64,000 nt of DNA from Campylorhamphus procurvoides (lineage: Eukaryota > Chordata > Aves > Passeriformes > Dendrocolaptidae): NCBI GenBank assembly GCA_013396655.1, contig WBMV01001018.1, positions 1,630,778-1,694,777 of the forward strand, read 5' to 3'. The position numbers and the translations under genes were made by a program. Below, one piece after another: positions 36,427 through 48,200 of the stretch (the stretch's first letter is position 1; the number at the start of each line of letters is the position of its first letter). A model generated the notes under the pieces. It was not told the origin of the DNA, searched no databases, and saw only the letters and a program-made list of their open reading frames with translations.

Positions 36427-38825
36427 AAGAAGAAGTGAGTGGCTCTCTCTGCAGTAAAAATTTACTCATAAAATAAAAATCCATTCATCAGTTTGGAACA
36501 CAGCTGGATCTAGGAAGAACTCATGCTGAATACATCCAAGTATGGCAAGCTATATACATGCAATATAATCTAGAATTTGGAAAAAATAGCTGTGTATCAG
36601 CCAAGCATCTCTAGAGATAGAGGCCCAGAGCCCAGGTGATGAACATCCCCAAGAAGCATGGACAGAAATACATGCTCCAAAACACGAGGCAGGCTTGCAG
36701 AGTGTTAACATCGCAGGGCCAGCCAAGGGGCTGGGAGAGCTCATTGCTCCTCTGCCCATCAATCTGCCGCTGCCTTCAAACTGCTTCCAGCTTGGCTTAA
36801 TTGCTCTCTTCCTGTAATTGCCTGACAGTCTGACAGAGCCTGCTTTCCCCACTAATCCATCCTTTCTGTTTAGTTAGAATGAGGTTTAGGGTGTGGTTAA
36901 TAAAGGCAAAGTGGAAAAGAATCGTTTCCTTTGGAATATGGGCAAAGAGTGACATAGGAAGGGATTATTAGTACCAAGAAGTGACACGAATTCTTACGGG
37001 CAGTACTCTATAGCCATGAAACTGAAATCCTGAAATTTCACCTCACAGAAAATAACCTGGATGGCACCTGGATTGAACCCAGTAGAAGGAAAAGATTTAA
37101 ATCTACACCACTGTTTTTTGGTATCATCATGACAAGGACAGATGACAAAAGGAGAGATCGAAAAGAATGAACTAAAAGCAAAGGATAAAGGTCCCTTTAA
37201 TTTAACTGTGGGTATTTAGTCATTGTTTCACTGACCCACTGCAGTAACTGGTATATTCCCAGTCCTTCATCCTGCCCCTTCCAGGCACCTGTGCCTGTCC
37301 CTGTGTGCCAGCCACCACCCAGCCACACCAGCACACCCAGGGCTTCTTATTACACTCTTCCTCTGCCCCCTGTGTACAGAAATACTGTGTTTAGAGTACA
37401 GGAGTGGTAGCAGGTATCGCCACCAGAAGTGAAAGGTGGCTAATTGAGCACTTCCCAATAACTTATTGATTTAATCAGGTCTCCCTGGAGAGGCATGGCA
37501 GCAGCAGCACTGCCAGCTGCATGACTGGACAAGCAGGAGGTAAAGGAGCAGCAGCACTGGGAGAGATATTAAAGGCACTGCTTTCCACAGAACTGCTCTG
37601 AATACCAACTAGGAACAGGATTTGTCCAAGTACGTGTATGACAAGACAACACCTTAAATTACAAGAAGGAGAATCAGATTTTTCAAATTGCTATCATTTG
37701 AAGCATCTGGTTGTATTAAAAATAAGCAAAGCTCAAGGGAAACCCATTACTAAATGTCCATGTATTGAGGTCAATAACAAGCTCTCATAGAAAAACTAAG
37801 CTATCAGTTTCCCTTTAGACAGAGGGTGTTAACATAAGAATGCTTAAGGAGTTTTTTTCATCAAATATATTCCCTCAGATAAGGGAAAGTTACACAGAAC
37901 TGTGGGGGAAGCACCTGTGTGGGGACTGCCAATCCAGGACTTCAAATCCAGCATCGAAGTGAGATGATTTTAATGAATGGATGGAGCTGTCTGCCACCAA
38001 ATAGACACTGTCAGAATTGCTATCTACCTCTTGCCATGGTTTTATTAAGCCAGGAATCTTCTTTAAGAGTTAACAGATAGGAAAATCCAAATATCAGAAA
38101 TGTCAAAGAAATCCTTTTAGCATCTTTGTCAGTAATAGTGACTTGACTGTTTTTCAGTGGAATGACTCAGTCTTGTCAGCCTTTGAATGTTATTTTGAGA
38201 TCACAGCACTGCCCAGAGTCATTCCTGTCTCTGTCACCTCCATCCTTGTCACCTCTCCTACACCAGCAATTGCTTTCCCAAAAAGTGTTTTCTTCCTGTG
38301 AATCAATTAGGAAACCTGGATCAACTTTATGGCTACAGAGGTCACTTGTTGGTTTTCATCAAGGTCATCTCCACTCAAGTGGCAAATCAAACTAACTGTG
38401 CAATACAAAGTAATGGTCTTGCTCTCGGTAACCACTGGACACTGAGTGTCCATCAGCTGCAGCCCAAACACTGCTCATCATGCTTGTCTTCCCAGCAAGT
38501 CTATGTTCTAAGCTGCTGCATTATGTATTCAGTGTAAAGCGTATTCATGGTTATCCTGGCCACATCTTTGGATTATAAGGGACGTTCCCTTGCCATGCTT
38601 GGATTACTTCAATTTACCAGTGAGATTATCCAACCCAAGTTTTGGACTACATAACATGCCAGTATGTAGCCTGCAAGATCAGGCTGCCTGCAGCTGGTCA
38701 CCACGACCATGACTCAACACTTCCAAGTTGTTATTGCCCATAATCTTCTGCTCTTTTACAACCAGCTGCTCAGCCACCTGAAACGCAGGTGTTGGGGCAG
38801 AGGCACAGCCAGGGCTCGAGCAGGG

Positions 38826-38859
38826 GCTGGAGCTGGGGCTGAGCAGCTGCTCCAGCTCC
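38826..38859. repeat. G+C-rich inverted repeat with two stem registers
   Basis: GCTGGAGC (38826-38833) pairs with GCTCCAGC (38849-38856), and in a shifted register GGAGCTGG (38829-38836) pairs with CCAGCTCC (38852-38859). It lies in a short G+C-rich patch of GGGGCTGGAGCTGGGG-like repeats. Confidence 0.75.
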
Positions 38860-40733
38860 CACTGCAGCCCAGACCCAGCCGAGCCAGGGGACCCTGCTGA
38901 TACCCTTAACATCCCACTCCTGTGTCAAGCAGCATTTCTCATCCCCTGCGAAATGTCCTTATCGGCACACTTCATGTTTGGGAGGGAAAGCCATGCTCTG
39001 GCTCCCTGCCCCTCGGTGGCTGAAACCCCACTTGGCTGCAGCACCTGCCAGGGGTTCCTCAGGGACCCAGGCAATGGGATGACAGACCTGAGGACCCGAT
39101 CTGCTGGCTCTCCTACCTCCTGGGGAGAGCCAAAGGGAACATAGTGTTGTTCCGTGCCTGTTAAATAGACTGAGATCAACCAGTTTCGTCACAAAGAGCA
39201 AAATCTCTCTACTTAGGTATTGGGGACCAATAAAACAAAGTTTTTAAGCATCAACAGTTATTATATTGTTTTATATATTATTTTATGTCAGTATAAATTA
39301 ATAACACTGGTTATAAAACCATTTCATCATTTTAGTAAAGCATTAGTGCTCTCTTTACTGTATTGGTTCAGTTTTATTGCTGCTTCAGATTTAATTGTAA
39401 AATACTGAACTAAATTTTAAAAGCCTTCCATCTGCTAAGAAAACCTGGCATGAGGGTACAACTCATGACAGACTCGCCTCCTTCTCTCTTTCCCAAAATT
39501 CTCAACACCTCCAGATTCCCCCAGCCCTTTCCCCCTTGTGTTTCCTGTCACACCACAGAAGTGGCAGCTCACAGGTCAGGATTTAACCCCCATGTGCTGA
39601 GTCTCCGGCCCTGAAGAACACTTCCCCATGTGACAGCTATACTGATTTGTGTCACACCCCTGCAGTCTCTCACCTCTCATTTCACCACCGCAAGGGCTAT
39701 GGTTCGAAAAGCAAAGCAGGCCAGTGTTAGCAAAGCTCAGTGTCAGGCAGAGTGTGGGGCTCAGCACAGCCACTTGTGCCATCCAGCAGACCCAGCAAGG
39801 CAGCAGTGTGGGTTAGAAGTGACTCAGAAGGCTCAGTCTACGCAGGGGGAAAGTGTTGTCTCAGCAGACACCAGTCCCACACTCACCAAATGCACCTTTT
39901 CCAGATACAGGCAAGTACAGAATGTAATGGAACCGGTGCTAAGGAAAGAAAAACATAAATAAGGCTGTAAAGCCTGAAGGAGAATTAGGCAGAACTGTAG
40001 AGAACACTTGGGAATTCTCTTTTCCACAAGAAAAACCCCACATGTTTATGTCATCTAGACACTAAGTAGATTTCTTCGAGAAAAACTGTTACATTATCTG
40101 AGTAAACATGTCAGTCACAAACAACAACCAGCAATTTCCAAAAGCGATGCTCGATTATTTAACACTGGAAGAGTAAAGTTGCACGGGGAGAAGTGTTTTT
40201 ATTTACACACTGCATCTAGAACAGGTTTAGGCGGAGATGGAATAACCACAACAAATACTGCAGGTTTTGCTAACTCAGCAGAACTCCCCAGGCCTAGGAC
40301 TGCCTTTAAAGTGTGTTTGCTTGTATTTCACTCTGTGGCTCATTGCCACATCCAGCTCCTCGCTCCCTGTATCTTCCAAGGGATCTCCTACAGAGCAAGA
40401 GTCCTCCCAAGAGAGAGGTTCATCCCTTTTCAGGGGAATAAGGCAGAGCCTTAGAGTAACCTAGGCTGTAGCATTACAGGCTCTGGAGAACTCCTCTTTA
40501 TTTCACTGTGCTCAGCACATCACCTGATTAGGCTCCAAATTGTTTAATACAGCTGCACACAAAAGGAAATGATGGAATTACACCTCGCTCCCCAGTTATT
40601 GAGGTTTTGATTACTGCAGCCTAATTTTCTCATTGTACTTTCGTGGGGTTTCTCCTAACTTAACATTCTTTTAAGGTAGCCTGTGTTGAGGGAATTATCT
40701 TGTTTTTCAAAGCAAATTTCAGCTGATTACTAA

Positions 40734-40784
40734 GTATTTACATACTGTAATTTGAATGTCTAATTATACAATTAGTGTAAATAC
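40734..40784. promoter_or_regulatory. Candidate forkhead/homeodomain site cluster with dyads
   Basis: GTATTTACA (40734-40742) recurs inverted as TGTAAATAC (40776-40784). Both contain a forkhead-type GTAAATA word. Between them CTAATT (40760-40765) and AATTAG (40770-40775) form a second dyad with a 4-base spacer, which presents two TAAT/ATTA homeodomain cores. The geometry is visible. Factor binding is inference. Confidence 0.3.
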
Positions 40785-42371
40785 ATGTAATATGGTTTCT
40801 TTTTCACAAAAGCTGATAAGGTACATTGCTTTTTGCATTCCAGTGTTACGAGATTTTCATTGCTTGTAATACACAATCCAAAAAGTCACGTTAAAAGCTT
40901 CCAGTAAAAGCCATTTATTCATCAGTTAACACTTTCCAAAAGATCTGAAACACACTTCATACCATGGACCCAAAAAAGACATCTGCCTTGTTGCTACAGA
41001 CTGGAGCTCACAATCAGCCCTTCATCTCCTAAATGCTAGAGTTGCCTTAAGCCTCTGTGTTTTCTCATTTCAGGACTAGACAGTGAGTTTCCTTCCACCC
41101 AAACCCACCCAGCAGTGCATGAGGGCTCTCCTGTGGGCTGCATTCCTGCACCACCTCTGGCCTAAGAGACATGGTCATGGAACTTGTGCTGCTATTTGTG
41201 GGGAAACCCTTGGTGAGACAAGGAAAAGTGTGCTTGGGGAGATGAATTGAGACAGTGCCCCTGCAGCTTTAGGGCTGCTCCCTTCTCAAGCAGCTATGGA
41301 CAAGAACTCCCTAATTAGAGGGTGGGAAGTGCTCCTTTAGTCTCAGTTGCTGAAGCAACAATACAGCACACCGAAAGCTGCCACACTCCTTTGCTCCCCC
41401 TCAAAAGTCTCCAGTATGTTTCCTCAATCAAACTTGACTAAATCTGAGGCTTTCACTGTAATCCTCTCTCCCTGCCCTGTTTGTAAGTGATCAGGACTCT
41501 TTTTTTCAAAACATGAAGGTATGCAGCACCTGACAGTGATTAAAACAATTACTTATATAGCAAATATTCAGTACACAGATTAACACATAATTGTTTTCAA
41601 TTCCTGCACGGGTTCTGAATGACTGAAACTCAGCAGCAAGGCTTCTACAACTTCTGTAAAGCATGGACTTTTATTTCTGGTACAATATGTTTATGTCACA
41701 GTGGGTTTGTATTTCCAGTTTAAATATAATTTGCTCTTACCCAAGCTGGTGTTGAACTTACATTTTCTAATTTCCATTTTCTAAAAACCTCAAACTTAAT
41801 TTTTTTTCCAAACTTGAGTTTATTTTAATTAAGTGTAGGGAAGCCATATTTAAACAATGTGGAAAGATCCATTATGAAAGAAATGCTTTGGAATTCTATG
41901 CCATAAAAGTATTTCCTTCATGTATATTTCCTAAACCTACAATTCACCTCGCAGAGGAAAATTACTTCAGCTGGACATTGGATTTTAGAGCCCCTTGGAA
42001 AACAACATCAAGATTTTGCACGGCTCAGTATCATTTTGTCAACATGAAGCTTCAATTTCAGCAGCCACTGCCATTCCCCACAAGTCTTTTATGGAAATGT
42101 CCTTCACACACATTGATTTGAAAAGGGTGACCATAAGAAGAGGCAAAATAAACCCAAGGACCTGGGTAGTGACCTCTAGCCTAGCACTGAGAGCTACAAG
42201 CCCTGTCTGGAGATAACCACTGGAGTAACCCAAGGGACAGGAGATAAAACTCTGCAAGCACACAATATTTCCCTAATGTATCCACAAGACTGTGTTCCAC
42301 CATTAAACCACAGTAAAAGACAGTCTTTCACACTGCTAAATTTAACCTGTGAAATTAGTACATTGGGAGGC

Positions 42372-42388
42372 AAAAAAAAAAAAAAAAA
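42372..42388. repeat. Poly-A tract, 17 bases
   Basis: The longest A run in the window, flanked by GGAGGC and GGAAAAG. The preceding 500 bp contains no recognisable retroposed gene. Confidence 0.85.
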
Positions 42389-44159
42389 GGAAAAGTATGT
42401 TTACCTTATAAATACCCTGCACCACATCAGGATAATTTCAAAACCACATTTCCTAAAATTCTGGGCCCAGCAATAGAATATAGTCAAGTCATTAAAGATG
42501 CTGGACATATACTTAATTTTCAGTTTATTTTTATGCCCCCCTGGCCTCAGTAAGATTTAAGGACATGTCTAAATTTTCTATTTAATCAGGGCCTCATTTA
42601 CAAGGATAATAATGCCTTTACAGCATGTATTTTTCTACTGTAAGATGCAACTTGCAAACCAAATGTGAGGAATATCATCTTTGGCAGCATTCCCTAAGGG
42701 AGTCTGGATCTATAAACACACGGATGTAATGCGTTTGTTAAGGCAATTCTTCTTCCATTCTTCTGACAGTTATAATATAAATAACATTTTCTCCTTAGGA
42801 GGCAATCCAAATACAATCAAACCAGTATATTAATATCTGTTAAGGTAATCTCCAACTTTGTAACTGGTTTAGAACTCTGTTTTATGAGAGACTAAGAAAC
42901 TGGATGCACACATGAGGCAGGAGCCATCCCGTCCCATCCCCAGCTCTGGGACAGCTCTGTTGTACCTCCAGTTTCTTTGCCATGGATGGAGGGGTGTCTC
43001 TGCCAGCCCATGACAGATGCTTACACATTAATCTTTAGCTCTAACCAGCTCTTTGTTCTTTCAGTTTGCTCTCACAAGCCCTCCACAAGTCAGGAGTGTT
43101 CCCCGAAATCCTGGACAGAGGATGGCAGGATGTGGCTCTTGGTCCACACTCAGCCATTCTGCAGTAGAATGTACCAGTGAGAACACAAAAGAGGGGCCCT
43201 GTCCAGCTCAGGTGTGAAAGTCACATCTGCTTCCATCCTCTGCCACTTAAAAGCTCTTCAATCCCACAGAAAACCTAAGCCAGGCCCTCAGGTCTAGTTA
43301 AGTGAGACTGGAAAAATCTCCTGGGTATCAGCCGGAATGAATCGATTCAGTCTGTATCAAAAGGAAATAAGTCCTAGATAAACACAGTCAGACCAGCCAC
43401 TCATTTGTATGTGCTGGACTAACGAGCACACATTCAAAAGAGCATGACAAAAGAGCCAGAAATCAGCCCAAGTTCAAAGGAACACAAGGAATCCTTAAGA
43501 TGGCTTTCTTTTTTTTCTTTTTTTCAGAAAACTTGCCAGTTAATCAGGAAATGCACAGAAGCACAGAATCAACAGATTGGAAAACTCAGCAGAAGATCCA
43601 GAAGTTGGAAAAAAATGTGGGTTGTGAATATTTTGTTCAAATTAATATTCTGGCAGCTACATTTTGAACAAGCTGTAATTTGTATAAGGCACCTTCTGTT
43701 AAATTTGTGGCACAGAATTACAAGGACCAATCCAAGTTGAAATCAAACCATGGATTTGCATCAGTACATCTATTTACCCTAACTTGCCCAGGCCTAAACT
43801 ACTGAGCATGAGATATTCAAAATAACAGAATGCAGATAAAGACTTAAAAATATTTTTCCTTCAAAAATAAAAGATGTATTTTATCTCACCAAAGACATTA
43901 AAGTAAAAGGACCTGCTTAAGTCCCTGACCATACTCATGGTCTGACAGCATTTGTTCTATACATTAATTGTGTGCAACTCACAAATTCATAGCTAGCAAT
44001 GAGTTTTTAGGAACAGAATTAAGAAAGGGGCTAATCTCTCAGCTCTGCTGTCAACACTATATTTAGAGAGATGAAGGCAGCAGTATTCATCTGTCAAAAT
44101 CAAAGCCAGGGATGATGCTCACTTCTGCAGAGGGGCTGAATCAAAATTTTTCAGCCATG

Positions 44160-44173
44160 TTTTTTTTTTTTTT
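44160..44173. repeat. Poly-T tract, 14 bases
   Basis: Uninterrupted T run. A retroposon tail on the minus strand would need a body at higher coordinates, and none is recognised. Confidence 0.8.
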
Positions 44174-44733
44174 GAGTGTTTACTAAAATGGTAAATCACT
44201 TTAAGAAGGGTATGTAGCACAACAGTGACAAAATAACACAGCTGACAAACTATACCTTAAACAAAAATAAATGGACTGACTGTTCTTGCTAGCATAATAT
44301 AGAAACTAATGGGAAAATAAAATGAGCAGCATGAATTTTTAAACCAAAACCCCAGCAAAATTAGTTTTGCTTTATTGCAACACTTATGCATGCCACAAAC
44401 ATAATTTCAGCTCTGATCTGATGTTTTCCCTCTCTCAGTTTGTGCTCCTTATGTTAGTTATTATTAGCAAAATCAGCCACACTGGTAACGCTAAGCAGAA
44501 ATAGCCAATACCTGGGAATGTGAGCAGCTCGTTTTCCTTTGCCATCAGGGATCATCTGTTGATTTTTCAGAGCTGCCCTCCACTGCTTCGTGGCACAGAG
44601 ATTGTTTTCCAAACACCACAAACAAGGATGCTTATTGCAATCACTGACTTAGAGGATAACATGTTTAATGTCAGCCAGGCTTTAGAGCCACCCAGCATTA
44701 GCTGGAAAGGATGTGCTCTCCAAGGCGACACCA

Positions 44734-45248
44734 CTGATTGCAGCCCCAGCACTGCCATTCCCTGATTGCAGCCCCAGCACTGCCATTCCCTGATTGCAGC
44801 CACAGCATTGCCTTTCTCTGATTCCAGCCCCAGCACTGCCATTCCCTGATTGCAGCCCCAGCACTGCCATTCCCTGATTGCAGCCCCAGCACTGCCATTC
44901 CCTGATTGCAGCCACAGCACTGCCATTCCCTGATTCCAGCTCTGCTGCCATCCCATTTCCCTGATTGCAGCCCCAGCACTGCCATTCCCAGATTCCATCC
45001 ACAGCACTGCCATTCCCTGATTGCAGCCACAGCATTGCCTTTCTCTGATTGCAGCCACAGCATTGCCATTCCCTGATTCCAGCCACACTGCCATCCCATT
45101 CCCTGATTCCAGCCACACTGCCATCCCATTTCCCTGATTCCAGCCACACTGCCATCCCATTTCCCGATTCCAGCTATGCTGCCATCCCATTTCCCTGATT
45201 CCAGCCACACTACCATCCCATTTCCCTGATTCCAGCCACACTACCACA
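44734..45248. repeat. Minisatellite, 18 units, two unit-length classes (28 bp and 30/31 bp)
   Basis: Units begin with CTGATT at 44734, 44762, 44790, 44818, 44846, 44874, 44902, 44930, 44961, 44989 (CAGATT), 45017, 45045, 45073, 45103, 45134, 45165 (CGATT), 45195 and 45226, the last partial. The first part is mostly 28-bp units of the form CTGATTGCAGCC...CACTGCCATTCC. One 31-bp unit appears at 44930. From 45073 all units are 30 or 31 bp, of the form CTGATTCCAGCCACACTGCC followed by ATCCCATTTCC. Because 28 and 31 are not multiples of three, every minus-strand frame stays open for a long way (226, 172 and 157 codons). Those repetitive Gly, Trp, Gln and Asn-rich frames are by-products, not genes. 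Confidence 0.97.
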
Positions 45249-48200
45249 CTTTTTTACATGTTGCTCACGTGCACAGTTTGCCCAAACCCATATTTTATGT
45301 ACTCAGTGAGGTCATACCTTGGCAATGGATGGCCCATAATGGGCACACACCCGTTCTATAAATCAAACAGCAAAACACATTTCAGCTTTGATGGAAGGTG
45401 TGTTATATAACTGATTTTTGTTTCTTTTCCCACAACAGAAATGGCTTTGGCAACCAGTACCAAATCACAGCGATCCAACCAGCTTTCATATTTTCATGAG
45501 TAAATAGCCGGATTATTATCATGAAATTAGAAAGAAAATCTTGCCAGGCCACTGCAGCAGGTGAATTTGGATGAACCTAAGGACCCCCTGGAAGTTATAC
45601 CCAAGAGATAACAGCTCTGTGAGGACTGGGCTGGAAACCAGCACAGCCCAGGCGTTGGGAGAACAGCCACCTGCACGGAGTGGATTCCTCAACACAGGAA
45701 ATGCCTGACCTCCTGCTCCAGCTGGTCCTCTCCCCCTCTTTTCCCCTTCACCATCACTAGTAGGAAAAAGGAGCCCAGAGCAATTTGATTTGAACTAACT
45801 TTATCTACAAACCTCCTGTCAGATTCATTGAGTCTGTGCTACAGTAAAACAAGATGTTCCATTTCCCAAGCGACTCCTTTTTACTACACACGAAACTTTC
45901 TTCTCTCTCATCATTGAGCATAAAGCAAAATCCACTTATGGAAGATACATTGTGAAGGATATGGAGTGGCATAAATGACTTTAGAAAAAATTGCTTTATA
46001 TTGTTCTGTTTGACATATAATTCCTTTCCTTCTTCATGGGTGAATTGTAAAAGTATTTCTAAACAAAGTTTTATCGTGAACTCATCAGTATGCATATTCT
46101 GTGCTCACATTTAGGATCTATTTATAAAATCAATTCTGTTCTGGGCTCTGACAAACAAAACTGAAATGCAGCTGTGTGACATGTTGATAATTTTCATTAG
46201 TTCTAAAAAGCCTCAATAGAAATTACACTCTTACTTGTTATAACCAAATAACCTCAAGAACCCCCAGGAAAGGTGAATTTTCTAAATGATCTTATTTGGT
46301 AATGGAAAGAAAGAAGGGGCAGGAAAGAAGTGGATAAAAATTGAAAGGAAAAAGATGAAAACTTAAGAATCACAGATGTAAACGATTGAAGCCATGCTGA
46401 GCACAGAGTCTTCAGCATCGCTGTCAGAGACAAATGTATATTGAATTACCCCTGCATTATTTGCACATCCTTCATTACACTGGAGGAGTATTTGCTCAAA
46501 TTTCGAGTAAGCTTGTTGCCCTAAAATCTGAAAATCTCACAGTATTTAATACAAGGAGCCCAAATCCAGCAACTAAAAAAAACCCAAAACAATCAAACCA
46601 AACCAAAAAATGTAAAGAGTTTACAATGGTTCCTCTTGGAATCATGGTCAAAAAATCACAAATACTTGTAATGGGGAAAGGCTCCAGAGAAAATGAGATA
46701 AATTTCATCATGAAATTGTTTTTAAATAGCAGCCTACAAAGTAATAAAGTAAAATTAATATTTATCTCCCCCTTTCATATGTTTGATAAAGAAGGTATAT
46801 AAGGCCGTTCTATTTTTTCTTGATTAATAATTGGGGATGTGATAATTTTGTTTCCTTGGATTACAATGATTTTTAAATTCTGCTGAAGAACTACCTGCAT
46901 TTCTTTTTTTCCTTAGGGCTCTTTGTTGATTAAAGATCAGTCTGAAGTATTTTCAGGCATCATAATTACAGAAGAGTTGTCAAAACCCCAACAATAAATG
47001 AGTCCGAATAAAAAGTCCTTCTAATTTAAGATATTAATTTTTCAGTCTTTTGGTTTTGTTTTGGGTTTTCTTTCTTGTATTTCATTTCCTTAATTCCCCT
47101 GGATAAATGTGAGTCCCAGGGCAGGCAAACATCAAGTCTTTGGGTGCAAAACAGAAGAGCCTGCTCAATATGCACAGGCCAGACCTTTAAAAGCTAATTC
47201 TGAAGAACCAGACAGGCAATAACAATGGTGTTCATGAGTTTGGGGCAACCTTGGTTTGAAAGGCACTTAATAAATCAGAATTAGGAGAATCCACCAACCA
47301 ATCCTGTGCACACCAGAGATAATTTTTTATACAAGTTGCTTTGAAACGGAAATGTGGTTTCATAAAGGGAAATGAGTATTTTTCCTTTTTCTTCGTTTTT
47401 GAAATATCACACAATAGTTGCTTGGCTTTTCCCTTTTTGAGCCATTTAAAATGCCACTTCAATTTGTCCAGTTTTGTGCAAACTGCTATTTCTTTAATTC
47501 CTTAAGAGAGATAATGAGGACTGGTTTCTCTGGAATTCTAGTGTGATATTTTTCAGGGTGGTTTTCAAAGTACGCAGTATGTAATTAGGGCTAATGCAGA
47601 CAGTTCCTTTGTTTTCTGGTGGATACTCTATTTATTTATTTATTTTAAATGTGGAACTTTAGGCTTCTTTCTTTTTGCTAAGTAAATGCTCTGTGATTGG
47701 ACATGAAGTGGAGAGTGAATTGATGCTCTTTGCCCTCTGTGGATATTTAGACTTAACAACTCTGACAATATCTGATTTTAAACCATGTCCTGCAGAATAT
47801 TTAGAGAGAAGAAGGATTTTCTGCAACGCAGATACAAATAATTTAGGGAAGAATGACAATTAGGGAACAGATCACTGCTCAAATCTTCCTGCAGGACAAC
47901 TGACATGAGCCAGCAAGAGCCACTTAGGAAGAAAAAAAGCAAAATCTGGGTAAAAAGTGCACTATTTACAGCAGGTTTATTCCACTGTGCCTACACGGCC
48001 ATGCTTTTGAAGATAACAAAAAGAGAGCATCACCTTCAGTTTCACTGACAAAATGACTGTGTTCAGCAGTCTGAAAATCAGGATAACACTGAATGGTTTG
48101 TACATAACCACTGGGTATAAAAAACCTACACTGAAGAGCAAAATACCCTTTTGTGGAAAAAAATATCACACCACCACGCTCATGTGATTTCCCTTTGCAC

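Larger units (their letters stand above)
36141..40733. other. Non-coding stretch, no gene seen
   Basis: Contains a (CA)8 tract (36411-36426), a faint MIR-like phrase near 37062-37080 and a G+C-rich patch at 38780-39130 with a hairpin. Frames reach 110 codons (39630-39962 plus) without any recognisable domain. Confidence 0.65.
40785..44733. other. Non-coding stretch, no gene seen
   Basis: Holds a 17-base poly-A run (42372-42388) and a 14-base poly-T run (44160-44173). No SINE body or processed gene could be recognised beside either. Frames stay under 99 codons. Confidence 0.7.

Noticed and set aside
37030..37085. Possible second MIR remnant (GGCACCTGGATTGAACCCAG)
   Set aside because: Only the last MIR word fits well. 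The AGGTCACACAG word is not convincingly present.
42276..42390. Processed pseudogene ending in the 17-base poly-A
   Set aside because: No upstream sequence resembling a coding or 3' untranslated region, no polyadenylation signal at the right distance and no target-site duplication seen.
43545..43610. Possible CR1 fragment (CACAGAATCAACAGATTGGAAAA)-like phrase
   Set aside because: Only one short phrase resembles CR1. The following bases do not continue the alignment.
44567..45247. 226-codon minus-strand frame with Trp/Gln/Gly repeats
   Set aside because: Created by the minisatellite. All three minus frames are open and the unit lengths are not multiples of three, so no single protein is maintained.
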